64,000 nt of DNA from Williamsoniiplasma lucivorax ATCC 49196 (GTDB taxonomy: Bacteria > Bacillota_I > Bacilli_A > Mycoplasmatales > Mycoplasmataceae). The stretch is from contig NZ_JADH01000005.1 in the NCBI RefSeq assembly GCF_000518285.1, forward strand, positions 1-64,000, read 5' to 3'. Of this stretch, positions 52,343 to 64,000 are shown piece by piece (the first letter of the stretch is position 1; every line of letters begins with the position of its first letter). The notes under the pieces are model-generated. The model did not search any database and was not told the DNA's origin. It saw nothing but the letters and a program-made list of their open reading frames with translations. A program made the translations under genes and the position numbers.

Positions 52343-53026
52343 ATGAAACTAACAATAATTTTAAGTTCTGGGCTAATGTCAGCAAGCCCGGTGAGTGCTA
52401 CAATTCCTCAAATTGTACAAAAAAATAATGTTGATACCAATGCTTATTTAACAAGCATTTTACCAATTTTAAACACAGAAATAAATAATAAAAATCAGGA
52501 ACAAATAAAACAAATATTCTTGAATGCTTTAAGAATAAACAATAATTCCTTATTTTTAGACAAGGAACAAATAAAACAAATTAAGAATGAAAAACTCATA
52601 AATATTTTTTTGAGTAACCAGTTCTCACAACAATTAAATAACCTATTTACCTTTAAAATAATTGTTTTCCAAAACAATAAATTTAATTTCAATAGTATTT
52701 CTAATCACCAAACAAGTAACACTAGAGGATTTTGATTAGAAGAACCCTGGTATTGATTTGGTTATGCTAAATTTCACTTTGACGATCAATTAACCAAAAG
52801 TTTGGCTTTTGAATTTAGTAATGTATACACTAAACTTGAAGCAAAACTTGCTTTACTTGGGTTAATACCAGAATTAAAAAGTTGTCCTTTGGCAGCAGAT
52901 GCAATGGCTGTAACATTATTTAATAATGGCGGCACTAATTATATTAATTCAGTCAATTCTGCACATAAAGGTATATGATTTAGTTCATGAGGATTTATGG
53001 ATGCTTATGGTCCTTGATCTGAATAA
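52343..53026 (+). CDS. secreted two-domain protein, paralogue 2
   Basis: 227 aa with AGAAAGGAAATT before the ATG (an upstream in-frame TTG is not needed). The first 50 residues are almost identical to paralogue 1 (ILSSGLMSASPVSATIPQIV), the middle differs strongly, and the C-terminal domain is shared in pattern (TRGFWLEEPWYWFGYAKFHF ... GIWFSSWGFMDAYGPWSE). The conserved signal and C-terminus with a variable middle suggest a processed, secreted product. Its function is not known. Confidence 0.65.
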
Positions 53027-53038
53027 TCATTTTTAATT

Positions 53039-53070
53039 GAAAAACGCTAGCACAAGAGACTAGCGTTTTT
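53039..53070. terminator. terminator between secreted protein 2 and glpK
   Basis: AAAACGCTAG/CTAGCGTTTT stem with A/T tracts on both sides, usable by both converging transcripts. Confidence 0.75.
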
Positions 53071-53114
53071 CAATTGTGTCTTTTTAAATTTTATTATTAA
53101 AATTTAAAAAGATT

Positions 53115-54623
53115 TTATTCAACATCTTTAGTTCAACTAAATGTTCGACGAACAGCTTCGTTTCAACCTTTGATTAGTTTTTTAGATTCAGCTTCAGAAA
53201 TATTTTTTTCTAATTCAAAATCAACTTGATAGTTAGCTTTGATGTCATCAATGTTTTTTCAATATCCAACAGCCAAACCAGCTAAATAAGCGGCACCCAT
53301 TGCAGTTGTTTCGACATTGGTTGGTTTAATAACTGTCGCTTGGGAAATGTCGGCTTGAAATTGCATCATAAATCTATTGTTTGCAGCACCACCATCAACT
53401 TTTAATTTAGTGATTGGTGCTTTCATATCTTTTCCCATTGCTGAAATGACATCATTTGCTTGATAAGCAATGGCTTCAAGAGTGGCACGCACAATGTGTT
53501 CACGTTTTGTTCCGCGATCTAAACCAAAAATTGCTCCTCTTGAATATGAATCTCAATATGGGGCTCCAAGTCCTGTGAATGAAGGTACCACATAAACACG
53601 GCGGTTATCATGAACTTGTCCGGCATATCATTCGGTTTCTAGTGCATTATAAACAATTCTTAAATTATCTCTTAATCATTGCACAGCAGCTCCGGCAACA
53701 AGCACTGAACCTTCTAGTGCATAAGTGATTTTATTATCATAAGCTAAAGCAACAGTTGTCACTAATCCATGAGTCGAACGCACAATTTTTTCCCCAGTGT
53801 TCATTAGAATGAAACACCCAGTTCCATAAGTGATTTTTGATTCGCTTGGATTGACACACAATTGTCCAAATAAGGCTGATTGTTGATCACCAATTGATGA
53901 AGCAATAATAATTTGGGTTTTATCTGATTTAGATAATAAACCAGGATAAGTTAAACCATAATTTTCACTACATGATCTGATTTCTGGAAGCATGTTTCTT
54001 GGGATATTAAATAGTTTTAATAAATCATCATCTCAATCATTTGTTTCAATATTATACAATAATGTTCTTTGTGCATTAGTATGATCAGTTATAAATAACT
54101 CTCCACCAGACAATCGATAAATCAATCATGTGTTAATATTTCCAAACATTAATTCACCATGGTTTGCTAATTCTCTGGCACCTTCAATATTATCTAGAAT
54201 TCATTCTAATTTGGTTGCTGAGAAATATGGATGCACAATCAAACCTGTTTTTTGTTTAACTAAATCAACTTCTGCTTGACTATAACCTTCAACTTTTTTG
54301 GCTGTTCTTTGGTCTTGTCAAACAATCGCATTGTAAATTGGGAGTCCTGTTGTTTTGTTTCACACAACAACAGTTTCACGTTGATTAGTAATCCCAATTG
54401 CTGCAATTTGTTCACTTTTGATTTTTGATTTATTCATTGCTTGAATTAAAGTTTTGTGTTGGGCATTTCAAATTTCCACAGCATCATGTTCAACTCAACC
54501 TTCTTCAGGAAATAATTGTGTGAATTCTGATTGATCAACAGCAATGATTTCACCTTTTTTATTAGTGATAAGTGTTCTAGCACTTGTTGTTCCCTCATCA
54601 AGGGTAACGATATATTTTTCCAT
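53115..54623 (-). CDS. glpK: glycerol kinase
   Basis: 502 aa, normal length, with GGAGGAAAC before the ATG. Motifs: [13 protein letters not shown] (phosphate 1), [60 protein letters not shown] and [19 protein letters not shown]. It phosphorylates glycerol to glycerol-3-phosphate. It is the last gene of the glpF-glpO-glpK operon. Confidence 0.93.
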
Positions 54624-54633
54624 GTTTCCTCCT

Positions 54634-55806
54634 TTATGTTAATGGTAAAATACTTTTTTGTCTTGGGTCATAATTAGGTTTAATTTCTAATTGACCAAGA
54701 ATTTCTTCCACCATTCCACAAACCATATCAGCAATAGCTGGTGCTGATGATATGCCTGGGGATTTAATCCCCGCGACATTAATAAAGTTTTTATCTTGTA
54801 ATGCGGATTTAATATAAAAATCATCAGATGCTAAATGAATAGCTCGTGAACCAGCTAAAGTTTCAACTGTTTTTTCGATTCGTAAATTTGGAATAATTTT
54901 TTTTCCAATTTTACCTATTTCATCAAATTTGACTGAAGTGACTAATCTAGTTTCTGCTTTTGGAACATTGTCTTCACTAGTTGGTCCCACAAGAATTCTC
55001 CCATCAAGAGTTGGGGCAACAAGTACCCCTTTCCCATGGATGGTTGGCACCATAAAAATCACTGAATTGACAACACCAGATTCAGTCTTTTCTAAAATGC
55101 GATATTCACCACGTCTGGTTGCTAAATTAAAATCTGGATAACCAGCCATTTGAGCAATCACATCAGCATAATGCCCGGCCGCATTAATAATAATTTGACT
55201 TTGATATGTTTCATTTTTTGATGTTGAAATCAAAAAATGATTATTTTCTTTTTGAATTTGGATCACTTTGGAATTAACTTCTAAAGTTAACCCATTTTTA
55301 ATTGCATTGATTAATAAAGTTTGCGTTAATATTTTTGGATCAACTGCAATTGATGAGTTGCAAACCAATGCCCCCACTGCGTCTTGAGAAATGTTTGGTT
55401 CACGAATTTTTAATTCGTGAGCACCAATAATTTCTAATTCTGATTTATCTAAACCATTAATTAAACCACGTTCAAACAACATTTTTACATGTTGCATTTC
55501 TTCAATATTAAAAGCCACCACAGTTGAGTTGATGCGAAGATATGGAAAATCCATTTCTGCAATTCAATCTTCATAGCGTTTTTTACCAAGCACATTTAAT
55601 TTAGCATTTAATTTACCAGGTGTAGCATCAAAACCACCATGAACTAAACCAGAGTTTCCTGATGTTGTTTCCATACCAACTCTGGCATCACTTTCTAAAA
55701 CAACAATTTTTAAATTATATTTAGCAAGTTCGCGAGCAATTGCTGCTCCAATTATTCCAGCACCGATTACGACAATGTCTGTTTGTTTAAATTTTTTATT
55801 TTCCAT
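54634..55806 (-). CDS. glpO: glycerol-3-phosphate oxidase
   Basis: 390 aa, the length of the Mycoplasma enzyme and shorter than respiratory GlpD (about 500). The FAD site [20 protein letters not shown] is at residues 10-29 and VVLESD closes the first fold; GARVG-like binding words and [19 protein letters not shown] near the end complete the DAO pattern. It oxidises glycerol-3-P with O2, giving H2O2, a known mycoplasma cytotoxic product. It starts 10 bases after glpF. Confidence 0.85.
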
Positions 55807-55816
55807 GGTGATTTTC

Positions 55817-56569
55817 TTAAATTAAGAAAAGTGCCCCAACAACAGCTCCCGCACATAATGGTGCGACAACTGGAATTCAACCATATGATCAGTCTGCTTT
55901 TTCTTCACGATTTGCAAATGGTAAGAAGATTAATAATTGATAAACAATTCTTGGTGATAAATCACGGAATGGATTAATCGCATATCCAGTTGTTCCAGAA
56001 AGCGAACACCCTATTCCTAAAACAGTCATTCCAACTAATAGTGGTCCAACAAATGAAGGTAAAGCAGCGATTTTACCAATACTTAAAATAAAGGTAATTA
56101 GAACTGCTGTTCCAACAAATTCTGAAAAGAAGTTAACTCAAATAGTTCTGGTTTGTGGTCCTGTTGCATGCATTCCTAAAACTGATTTTGTACCAAAATC
56201 TCCTGTTTCTTTTGAAAAGTATTGTTTAATGTGATCAAAGTAAAATAAATCTACAATAATTTGACCAACGATTGCTCCTAAAAATTGAGCAATTAAAATG
56301 ATTGGTAATAAGTTTCATTCTCCAACCCCTTTTTCTCAACCATTAACAACCATTGCCATTGTTACGGCTGGATTTAAGTGTGCTTTACCGCCAAGTGCAG
56401 TAGCGATAGTGGCCCCAACTGCAACTGCGATTCCTCATCCTAAAGCAATCATCACAAATTGGGTTTTATATCCTTTTGTGTTTTTTAGAACGACGTTCGC
56501 AACAACGGCGTTCCCTAAAATAATTAGTAACATCGTACCTAAAAATTCTGTTAAAAAATGTGTTCCCAT
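55817..56569 (-). CDS. glpF: glycerol uptake facilitator
   Basis: 250 aa with GGAGTG before the ATG. Six helices and both aquaporin loops are visible: HLNPAVT (loop B) and the second, altered NPA as AINPFRDLSPR, where Asp marks a glycerol channel. It lets glycerol into the cell for GlpK and GlpO. Many UGA Trp codons keep it hidden in standard-code translation. Confidence 0.88.
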
Positions 56570-58126
56570 TTTTTCACTCCTTCTATATAATTCTCATAAT
56601 TGAATAATATTTAATCTATATAATATTATATTTAATAAAAATCATTTAGCAAACCAAACCACAATGAAAACCATTGAAAATAGGCATTTTATAAGGTTCA
56701 AATAGGTAATTGACTAACCATATTACAATCACAAATAAAATCAAAAAAACCGATTAACAAATTTGTTTTAAGAAAAAAATTGTTTTTTATAATGTGTGTT
56801 TTCGGGTTCTGTAAAAGTTTTTAAAGCATTAATTTATTAGATGTAGTGTTGGATTCATCCATTATCTTTTACTGGTTATTATTCTAAAAACACTATTATT
56901 AAGACCTTGTTTATAGGAATGTTTTTGTGTTAATGTGATGTACTTAAGAGCTTTTAAAATGAGTCTTAATTGCTAACTTGGTGTTTATAAACTAGTTTTC
57001 CTATATTTAGTGGCTTAAAACTATATTTCAATTACAACAATTCGGTCTTATTGGTGATATTGTTAAAGTTTTGAAGATTTGCGAATTGTGTGGATATGAA
57101 TATTAGTTTCTTAAATGAGTTAATTTTCGATTGGTTTTTGATTACTGATTTAGCTTTGGTGCTGATCTAAAACTTATTCTGTTACTTCTTAAAATAGCTA
57201 AAAAAAGAAAATTAAAATAGGTAAATTCGTTTTGTAATTTTTCAATTTTTACTTAATTTATTGAGTAATTAATTCTAAAACCAAAAACCAATTAGAAACC
57301 AATCTAAAACCATAAAAATCACCATAAAATAAGGGTTAAATGGTGATTAATATCAAAAGAAACCAATCAAAAATCAATCAAAAATTAATTCAATAAGTTT
57401 TAAATTTAATTCTGCATACTTATAATAAAGATGTTTTTTTATAATCTTAATATTTCAAAAATTAAACTAGATAAATAACTGTAACTAATTTGTGCTCAAT
57501 TCTATAGCTATTATTATATGACTAAGCCAAGAGACGATTCATTTATTTACCCTCAATTTTTCATACTTAATTTAATTAATGATATTTGTTAAATGATATC
57601 AGAGTTTAAGTGTTATAAATCCAAACTATCTACTCCAACCCACCTTAATCGTCATTTAAGCCTTTAAATTCGTATTTGAAATACAAAGAGTTGGTGTCAA
57701 TTTACACTTATTCTTTATTATTGATTGTTTACTGTGTTTAAAAGATTGCTAGTAAAGATATTCGATCTCTAAAGTAAGAATGCATATTAATTCATTATTT
57801 AGATTTTAGGGTTTAATTCAGGGGTTTAATTTAATGATAATTATCACTCATTATTTATGATCAAAAAATAAGTAAATTGAACTTTTGTTTCAGTTTTTCT
57901 GATTCATTTATATGATTACTCTTATAACCACCAAGATAATCAAAAACCAAGTTTAAATCACTAAAACCCGCATAACATAACGGTTAAATGGTGATTGCTA
58001 TCAAAATAAACCAATCAAAAACCAAATCAAAAACCAAATCAAAAACCAAGTATTTTAACTATAAGATAAACAATTACTTAGATTTGAGTATTAAATTAAT
58101 GTGAGTTACACAAGATTAAAACATAT
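56570..58126. other. 1.56-kb gene-free region with dispersed repeats
   Basis: No open frame with protein-like content is seen on either strand. The left end holds the glp promoter. GGTTAAATGGTGATT plus TATCAAAA and AAACCAATCAAAAA occurs twice (57334-57373 and 57982-58021), the first copy preceded by AATCACCAT so that it can fold as a hairpin. Runs of AACCAATC/AAATCAAAAACC fill the right end. It could be a decayed region, a nucleoid or segregation site, or hold small RNAs. Confidence 0.5.
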
Positions 58127-58157
58127 AAAAAATTAGGTTGTAAAGCCTAATTTTTTA
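58127..58157 (-). terminator. terminator of serS
   Basis: AAAAAATTAGG/CCTAATTTTTT stem; on the minus strand a T-run follows. Confidence 0.75.
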
Positions 58158-58178
58158 ATAGTTGTTTTTCATACATTA

Positions 58179-59444
<1,266 letters not shown>

Positions 59445-59526
59445 GATTTTTCTCCTTTCATTTTATTTTACCTTAATAAAGTTAAAAAAATATTGTTGCT
59501 CGATGAATCTCAGGGGTAAGATGATA

Positions 59527-59565
59527 TAAAAAACCCATTTTTGATTTGGGAATCTAAAATGGGTT
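59527..59565 (-). terminator. terminator of the surface protein gene
   Basis: AACCCATTTT/AAAATGGGTT stem followed on the minus strand by TTTTTTA. Confidence 0.7.
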
Positions 59566-59611
59566 CAATATTTTTAACTGATTGTTTATTTTTGGATTTA
59601 TTTATTTAATT

Positions 59612-61045
59612 TTAAAAATGACTCTCTTGAACTGCTACTGCTTGAGATTGATCGTTATTGGGAATAACTTGATCATTCATTTCACTAATAGATTTTTCTG
59701 CCAAAGCATCATTCATTTTATTTATCAATGCATTTAGATCAATATCTTTGAAATCATCTTTTAAGGTTTCAAAATCCTTAAGTGTTTTAATTGTTGGTTC
59801 AATCATTTTTTGAGTAATTTTGATAATGTTCTTTAAATCCTTTTCATCAATTGTAGTCCCTTCAAATTTTTTAGTAATGTTTTTTTCAAGACCCTCACCT
59901 GCATTAATTTTTTCAGCAAATTCGGGTTTGAATAAGTTAAATTCTTTTATTTTGCTATTTTGTTCATTTCATCAAAATTCAACAAATTCTTTTAATCCTT
60001 TGTTGGTTTCTTCTGTTGTTGTTGGTGTTTCTCCTTTATCTTTTGAAAAGAATTTTTGAATATTTGGAATTGCAGCTAACATATTTTGAACTTCTGCATC
60101 AGAAAGTTTCAATCCCACAACATCTTTAACTAATTCATCAATTGTCAAAATTTTTAAATTTTGAATTACTTTTATTATTTTAGAAACATTTTTTGCTACT
60201 TCAGGACTGATTTTTAAAAGTATTGGCCCCATACTTTCTACTAGCCCCAATAAAGATGAATATTCATTTAATTTATCTTGTAATTGTTTAACATCCTTAA
60301 CATCAAATGTACTCATTAAATCATTAATTATTTTTTTTAATTTTTTATCATTTGATTGAACGTTATTATTTTTGCTTGAACTATTTATTTTATCTTTATC
60401 ACTTGCATTGGGTTGTTCTTCTGTTTTACCTGGTAATAAAGTTTTTATCATTGGAACTAAATCAAGAATAGTTTTGATTTCTCTTTTTGTAAGTTTAACT
60501 TTAACAATATCATTAACAAGATTATCTTTAGTTAATGAATTTGATTCTACGACTATCTTAAAAATTTTGATTACTTTGTCAGCTAACTCTTCTTTAATAT
60601 TAAGTATCTTTCCAAATGTTTTGACCATCCCAATCTTATCTTGATGTTCTTTAGCTTTTACTTGTAAGTCAACGAGATTTTCAACACTAAATGCTTTCAT
60701 TAATTCATCGATAGTTTTTTCGATTTGTTGTTTTGGCGCTAAAGTTAGTTCCACAATATCTTCAGCTATTTGTTTTAACTTTTCTTCATGCTGTTGGATT
60801 ATTTTGTTTATTTCATCCATGCTTGTTGGGTTTTGATTTGATTTGGGAATTGAACCTTGATTATGGTTGATACTCTCATTCTTATTACTTTTGAGTAATT
60901 CTAATTGGTGTTGTGTTTCTTTTAATTGTTTTAAGACATCGTCATTTGCCTTTTTTGTTACCATGATTGGTGTCACAATCGCTGTAACAGCGACAGCTGA
61001 TACACCAACTCCACCTAATAACAATAATAGATTTGTTTTTTTCAT
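59612..61045 (-). CDS. membrane-anchored protein with internal duplication
   Basis: 477 aa. An uncleaved or signal N-terminal helix (LLLLLGGVGVSAVAVTAIVT) without a lipobox Cys; then a Ser/Asn/Gln-rich linker. Two helical modules of about 100 residues are clear repeats: IDELMKAFSVENLVDLQVKA with LVNDIVKVKLTKREIKTIL, and INDLMSTFDVKDVKQLQDKL with LVKDVVGLKLSDAEVQNML. A partial third module follows (KKFEGTTIDEKDLKNIIKIT). It is exposed outside the membrane; role unknown. Confidence 0.65.
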
Positions 61046-61488
61046 ACATATATCCTTCTTTATATATTGAGTTTTAAAAAGATTTAAAATACTAGCAAAA
61101 CATCATGTAAATTTACTTTTATACAATAACGATTCTTTCGATTGTTACTATCAATAGGTAAACTTAAGTTACCACATTCGACTGTATTAAAACCTTGGGC
61201 AATATTTTACTTTTTTTTATTCACACATAAAATAAATTTTGTATTTTTTTAAATTTTTCCTACCAAAACATTGCAATTCTTAATTAAAATTTAAAAAAAT
61301 GCTGAAAAATTAAATATTTAATCTCATTTTTCAATAGAATTAAAGTGATGCGTTGCTTTTTTAACCAAGGAGCCATACAAGTTGAACAAGCAATTTAAAA
61401 ATAACTTTTCAAGTAAGAAAAGTTTATTTTTTTAAATAATCACTTATCTGATTACACTTGCTTTATAATCAAAACAAAGGAGTAATAT
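61046..61488. other. intergenic region with possible leader peptide before tpx
   Basis: It holds divergent promoters. On the + strand AAGGAG precedes a TTG-started 17-codon frame at 61381 (MNKQFKNNFSSKKSLFF), followed by a hairpin AACTTTTC/GAAAAGTT and a T-run (61403-61432), an attenuator-like layout. A separate TATAAT at 61464-61469 stands just before tpx. Confidence 0.3.
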
Positions 61489-61992
61489 ATGAGCAAAAGT
61501 TTAAAAGATGATATTTTTACTTTAATATCAGAAAAACATATTAAATTAGGTGATGTAATGCCTAATTTCAAAGCAGCAAACCAAGATTTAAGTAAATTTA
61601 ACTTAAGTGACGTTAAAAAAGAATATAAATTAATTTCTTCAGCACCAAGTATTGATACACGTGTTTGCTTTTTACAAACAGAAAAATTCAATGAAGAGGT
61701 TGATAGTTACCCAAATATTCAATTTATTACAATCACAAGAGATTTACCATTCGCTCAAACAAGAGTTTGTGGTTCTTTCTTAAAACCAAATCACATTTTA
61801 CTTTCTGATGCTTTTGATCGCGACTTTGGTAACAAAACCGGTTTAGCTGTGGAATTTATTCAATTGTTAGCGAGAGTTGTGATGGTTTTAGATAAAAACA
61901 ACAAAGTGATTTATCAACAAATTGTTAACCCCACTGCTAAAAATGAACCAGATTATGATGATGTTAATAAATTTTTAAAAACATTAAAATAA
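61489..61992 (+). CDS. tpx: thiol peroxidase (Tpx)
   Basis: 167 aa, full length, with AAAGGAG before the ATG. The peroxidatic Cys sits in SAPSIDTRVCFLQTEKFNEE and the resolving Cys in AQTRVCGSF, the Tpx pattern (SxPSIDTxVC). It reduces peroxides with thioredoxin in the cytoplasm, a useful partner for a cell whose glycerol pathway makes H2O2. No UGA codon is present. Confidence 0.9.
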   Translation: MSKSLKDDIFTLISEKHIKLGDVMPNFKAANQDLSKFNLSDVKKEYKLISSAPSIDTRVCFLQTEKFNEEVDSYPNIQFITITRDLPFAQTRVCGSFLKPNHILLSDAFDRDFGNKTGLAVEFIQLLARVVMVLDKNNKVIYQQIVNPTAKNEPDYDDVNKFLKTLK

Positions 61993-62014
61993 TTGTTGAT
62001 TAAAAATGAACTTA

Positions 62015-62047
62015 TTAAGCATTTTACCCAAAGTAAAATGCTTTTTT
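62015..62047 (+). terminator. terminator of tpx
   Basis: AAGCATTTTAC/GTAAAATGCTT stem followed by TTTT. Confidence 0.8.
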
Positions 62048-62211
62048 AATTGGTGGATTTTTTAAGAAAATGAATTTTTTAAGAAAAATTAATGGAAAAT
62101 TTTCCTAAAAACCAAATTTTGAAAATATTTTTTAAAAAAATGAACTTTTCTTGAATTAATTTTTTTTTATGGTTTATTATTTTTCAAGAATAAAGGAGAA
62201 ATTTCAAAAAA

Positions 62212-62742
62212 ATGATGAAATTCAGAGACAAATTGGAATTGTTAATTACAAAAAAACAGTTACGAGACAAAATAAGAGAACTAGCAGATAGTTTAAACAC
62301 CAAATATAAAGGTAAAGAACTAACTGTGATTTGTGTAATGAACGGAGGGCTTTTCTTTTATGCTAGTTTATTAAAACAACTAAACATGAAAGTTAATGTC
62401 GACATAATATCAGTATCACATTACACTAACCTAAACTTTAACAAAGGTGTAATTTTCCAAAAGAAAATTACTAAGCCAATCATTACTGGTCAAGACGTAA
62501 TCGTTATTGAAGACTTGATTGATACAGGCTTTACTTTAACTGCAGTTTATGAGGAAATAACTTTTTGAAGTCCAAGAAGTATTCGTATGATTACTTTATT
62601 AGATAAAGAAGGAACTCACCCAGATTTTAAATATCCATATGAGTCACTATTTAAAATACCAAATAAATTTGTTGTTGGGTTTGGATTAGATTACAACGAT
62701 TCATACCGTCAACTTGAAAATATTTATACAATCGAAGACTAA
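62212..62742 (+). CDS. hpt: hypoxanthine phosphoribosyltransferase
   Basis: 176 aa with AAAGGAGAAAT before ATGATG (the start could also be the second ATG, 62215). The PRPP-binding motif is VIVIEDLIDTGFTL; MNGGLFFYASLL and the C-terminal VGFGLDYNDSYRQLENI also match. It makes IMP/GMP from hypoxanthine or guanine and PRPP. UGA at 62566-62568 is Trp. Confidence 0.9.
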
Positions 62743-62776
62743 TAATAAATAATAAACAGTTCTATCTAAACTAAAT

Positions 62777-62829
62777 AAAAAATCTCCAAATCTTAATGAC
62801 ATCAATCATTAAAGATTTGGAGATTTTTT
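62777..62829. terminator. bidirectional terminator between hpt and gyrA
   Basis: AAAAATCTCCAAATCTT pairs with AAGATTTGGAGATTTTT around an ATGACATCAAT-type loop, serving both converging genes. Confidence 0.8.
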
Positions 62830-64000
62830 TAATCTTCTTCGAAGTCGAAGTTTTCTTCACCGTTTTTACGATATTGTAAAGTCACGGCATTAATTTCGTT
62901 ATCACCACTTAAACGAATTCCGCGAACTCCAGCAGCTGATCTACCTAAGTTCGGAATGTCAGCAACTTTAACTTTAATTAAGTTACCATCACTTGAAATA
63001 ATACAAATTAAATCAGTTTCACGAGCAGCGATGATTGATGAGAATTTTCCTGTTTTCTCGTTGATGTTCATCACCTTGATTCCTTTACCATTACGTCCAG
63101 AAATACGGTATTCATCTAAACTTGTTTTCTTGAAACTTCCTTTTGATGAAATTGTTGTAACGTTTTCAACACCAAATGATGAGACAGCTCCAACAACATG
63201 ATCATCAGGTTCTAATTTAATACCACGAACTCCAGCAGCAGCTCTCGATAATGGGCGGACAATTTTTTCATCAATGCGAATCACTTTTCCAGAACGATTA
63301 GCAATCATCACAGTATCTTCTCCAGTTGTTGGAATAACAGTAACTAATTGATCGTTTTCACGTAAATTGATAGCAATTTTTCCGTTTTGGTTAATGCGGT
63401 CAAACATTGAAATATCTGTTCGCTTAATCATTCCTTTTTCAGTAATGAAAGTTAGATAATTCATTTTTGCTTTTGCATTTTTTAATGGCAGAATCGCAGT
63501 AATTTTATCTTCTTTAGTTAAACCATTTAAGAAGTTAACAATTGGTAATCCACGAGTTGAACGTGAGTATTGACGAATGTTATATGCTTTTGTTCTAAAT
63601 ACTTTACCTGAATTAGTAAAGAAAAGTACTCAATCACGCATTTTACCCATTGTGGCAATCACAATTGGGTCAGTTGTTGTTGAGTTAACACTCACTCCGC
63701 GCCCACCACGTTTTTGGATTCTAAATTCTTCAGGATCAACACGACGAATATATCCTTCTTGAGATAATAAAATCATCATTTTCACATCAGGAATCAATGA
63801 TTCATCTTCAATACTCATTACAGATTCGGGAATTGGTTCAGTTCGACGAGCATCACCAAATTTAGCAGCAATTTCAGCTAATTGATTTTTTAGAACTTTG
63901 TTTTGTTCATCTTTATCATTAATTAATTGGGTTAAATAAGTAATGCGTTCTTGGATTTGACTCATTTCATCTTGAATTTTATCACGTTCTAACCCAACCA
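62829..64000 (-). CDS. gyrA: DNA gyrase subunit A, C-terminal part (runs off the window)
   Basis: The last ~390 residues, ending in TAA at 62829-62831; the catalytic N-terminal part is beyond the right edge. The sequence enters in the coiled-coil region (ERITYLTQLINDKDEQN) and goes on through the beta-pinwheel blades with repeated GRSAAGVRGIRL-type words. The GyrA box is present as QKRGGRG, which separates it from ParC. It forms the DNA-wrapping part of gyrase. Confidence 0.92.

Overview
The window reads as a low-GC Mollicutes chromosome that uses UGA as tryptophan. Almost every long gene carries in-frame UGA codons that fall on Trp positions, while real ends are UAA or UAG. The gene complement points to the Spiroplasma/Mesoplasma/Entomoplasma side of the class: a UgpC-type sugar ABC transporter with a large inserted ATPase, PTS permeases, glycerol-3-phosphate oxidase, a DpnII-type restriction system, no cell-wall genes, and serS/tpx/hpt/gyrA near one end. 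The species is inferred, not shown.

Layout. 1-15.9 kb is a conjugative, plasmid-like accessory element transcribed almost entirely leftwards. It holds a 1041-aa surface protein, a polytopic VirB6-like protein, a VirB2-like small membrane protein, an HU-like protein, a VirB4 ATPase with two N-terminal membrane segments, ParA, a ribbon-helix-helix partner, SSB and many small zinc-finger or unknown proteins. Duplicated promoter/leader segments, 16-bp AT-rich repeats and a possible small toxic peptide lie between them. No relaxase, coupling protein or integrase is visible, so the element probably continues to the left. Its right side abuts a sugar ABC transporter operon (15.9-22.4 kb) whose first gene seems to have lost its normal 5' end.

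22.4-33.3 kb is mostly housekeeping: a uracil-type permease behind a structured, terminator-ended leader, a ROK glucokinase, a repeat-containing lipoprotein behind a Fur-like palindrome, a DpnII restriction/methylation pair with a zinc-finger gene, two TatD nucleases and GMP reductase. 33.3-41.5 kb is a defence-like and lineage-specific block. It contains a subtilisin-like protease plus AAA ATPase pair that resembles the ietAS phage-defence system, preceded by four TGTAC boxes spaced exactly 21 bp apart. It also contains four members of a five-member unassigned protein family and a 41-aa cysteine-rich metallothionein-like peptide.

41.7-50.7 kb carries mnmE, an alanyl-tRNA editing protein, a small lipoprotein, a manA-fruA sugar operon, an ABC-F ATPase and the fifth family member. 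50.9-53.0 kb has two paralogous secreted proteins flanking a probable free-standing structured RNA with its own promoter and terminator. 53.1-56.6 kb is the glpF-glpO-glpK operon, which makes H2O2 from glycerol. 56.6-58.2 kb is gene-free and has repeats. Then come serS, a surface protein with an internal duplication, tpx, hpt and the C-terminal part of gyrA running off the right edge. The gyrA/serS context suggests the chromosomal origin lies not far to the right.

Working together: sugar import (ABC and PTS) feeds glycolysis through glucokinase and ManA. Glycerol import produces peroxide, with thiol peroxidase close by. uraA, guaC and hpt serve nucleobase salvage. Restriction-modification and the protease/ATPase pair form a candidate defence cluster. 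All calls come from reading the sequence; no database search was run.
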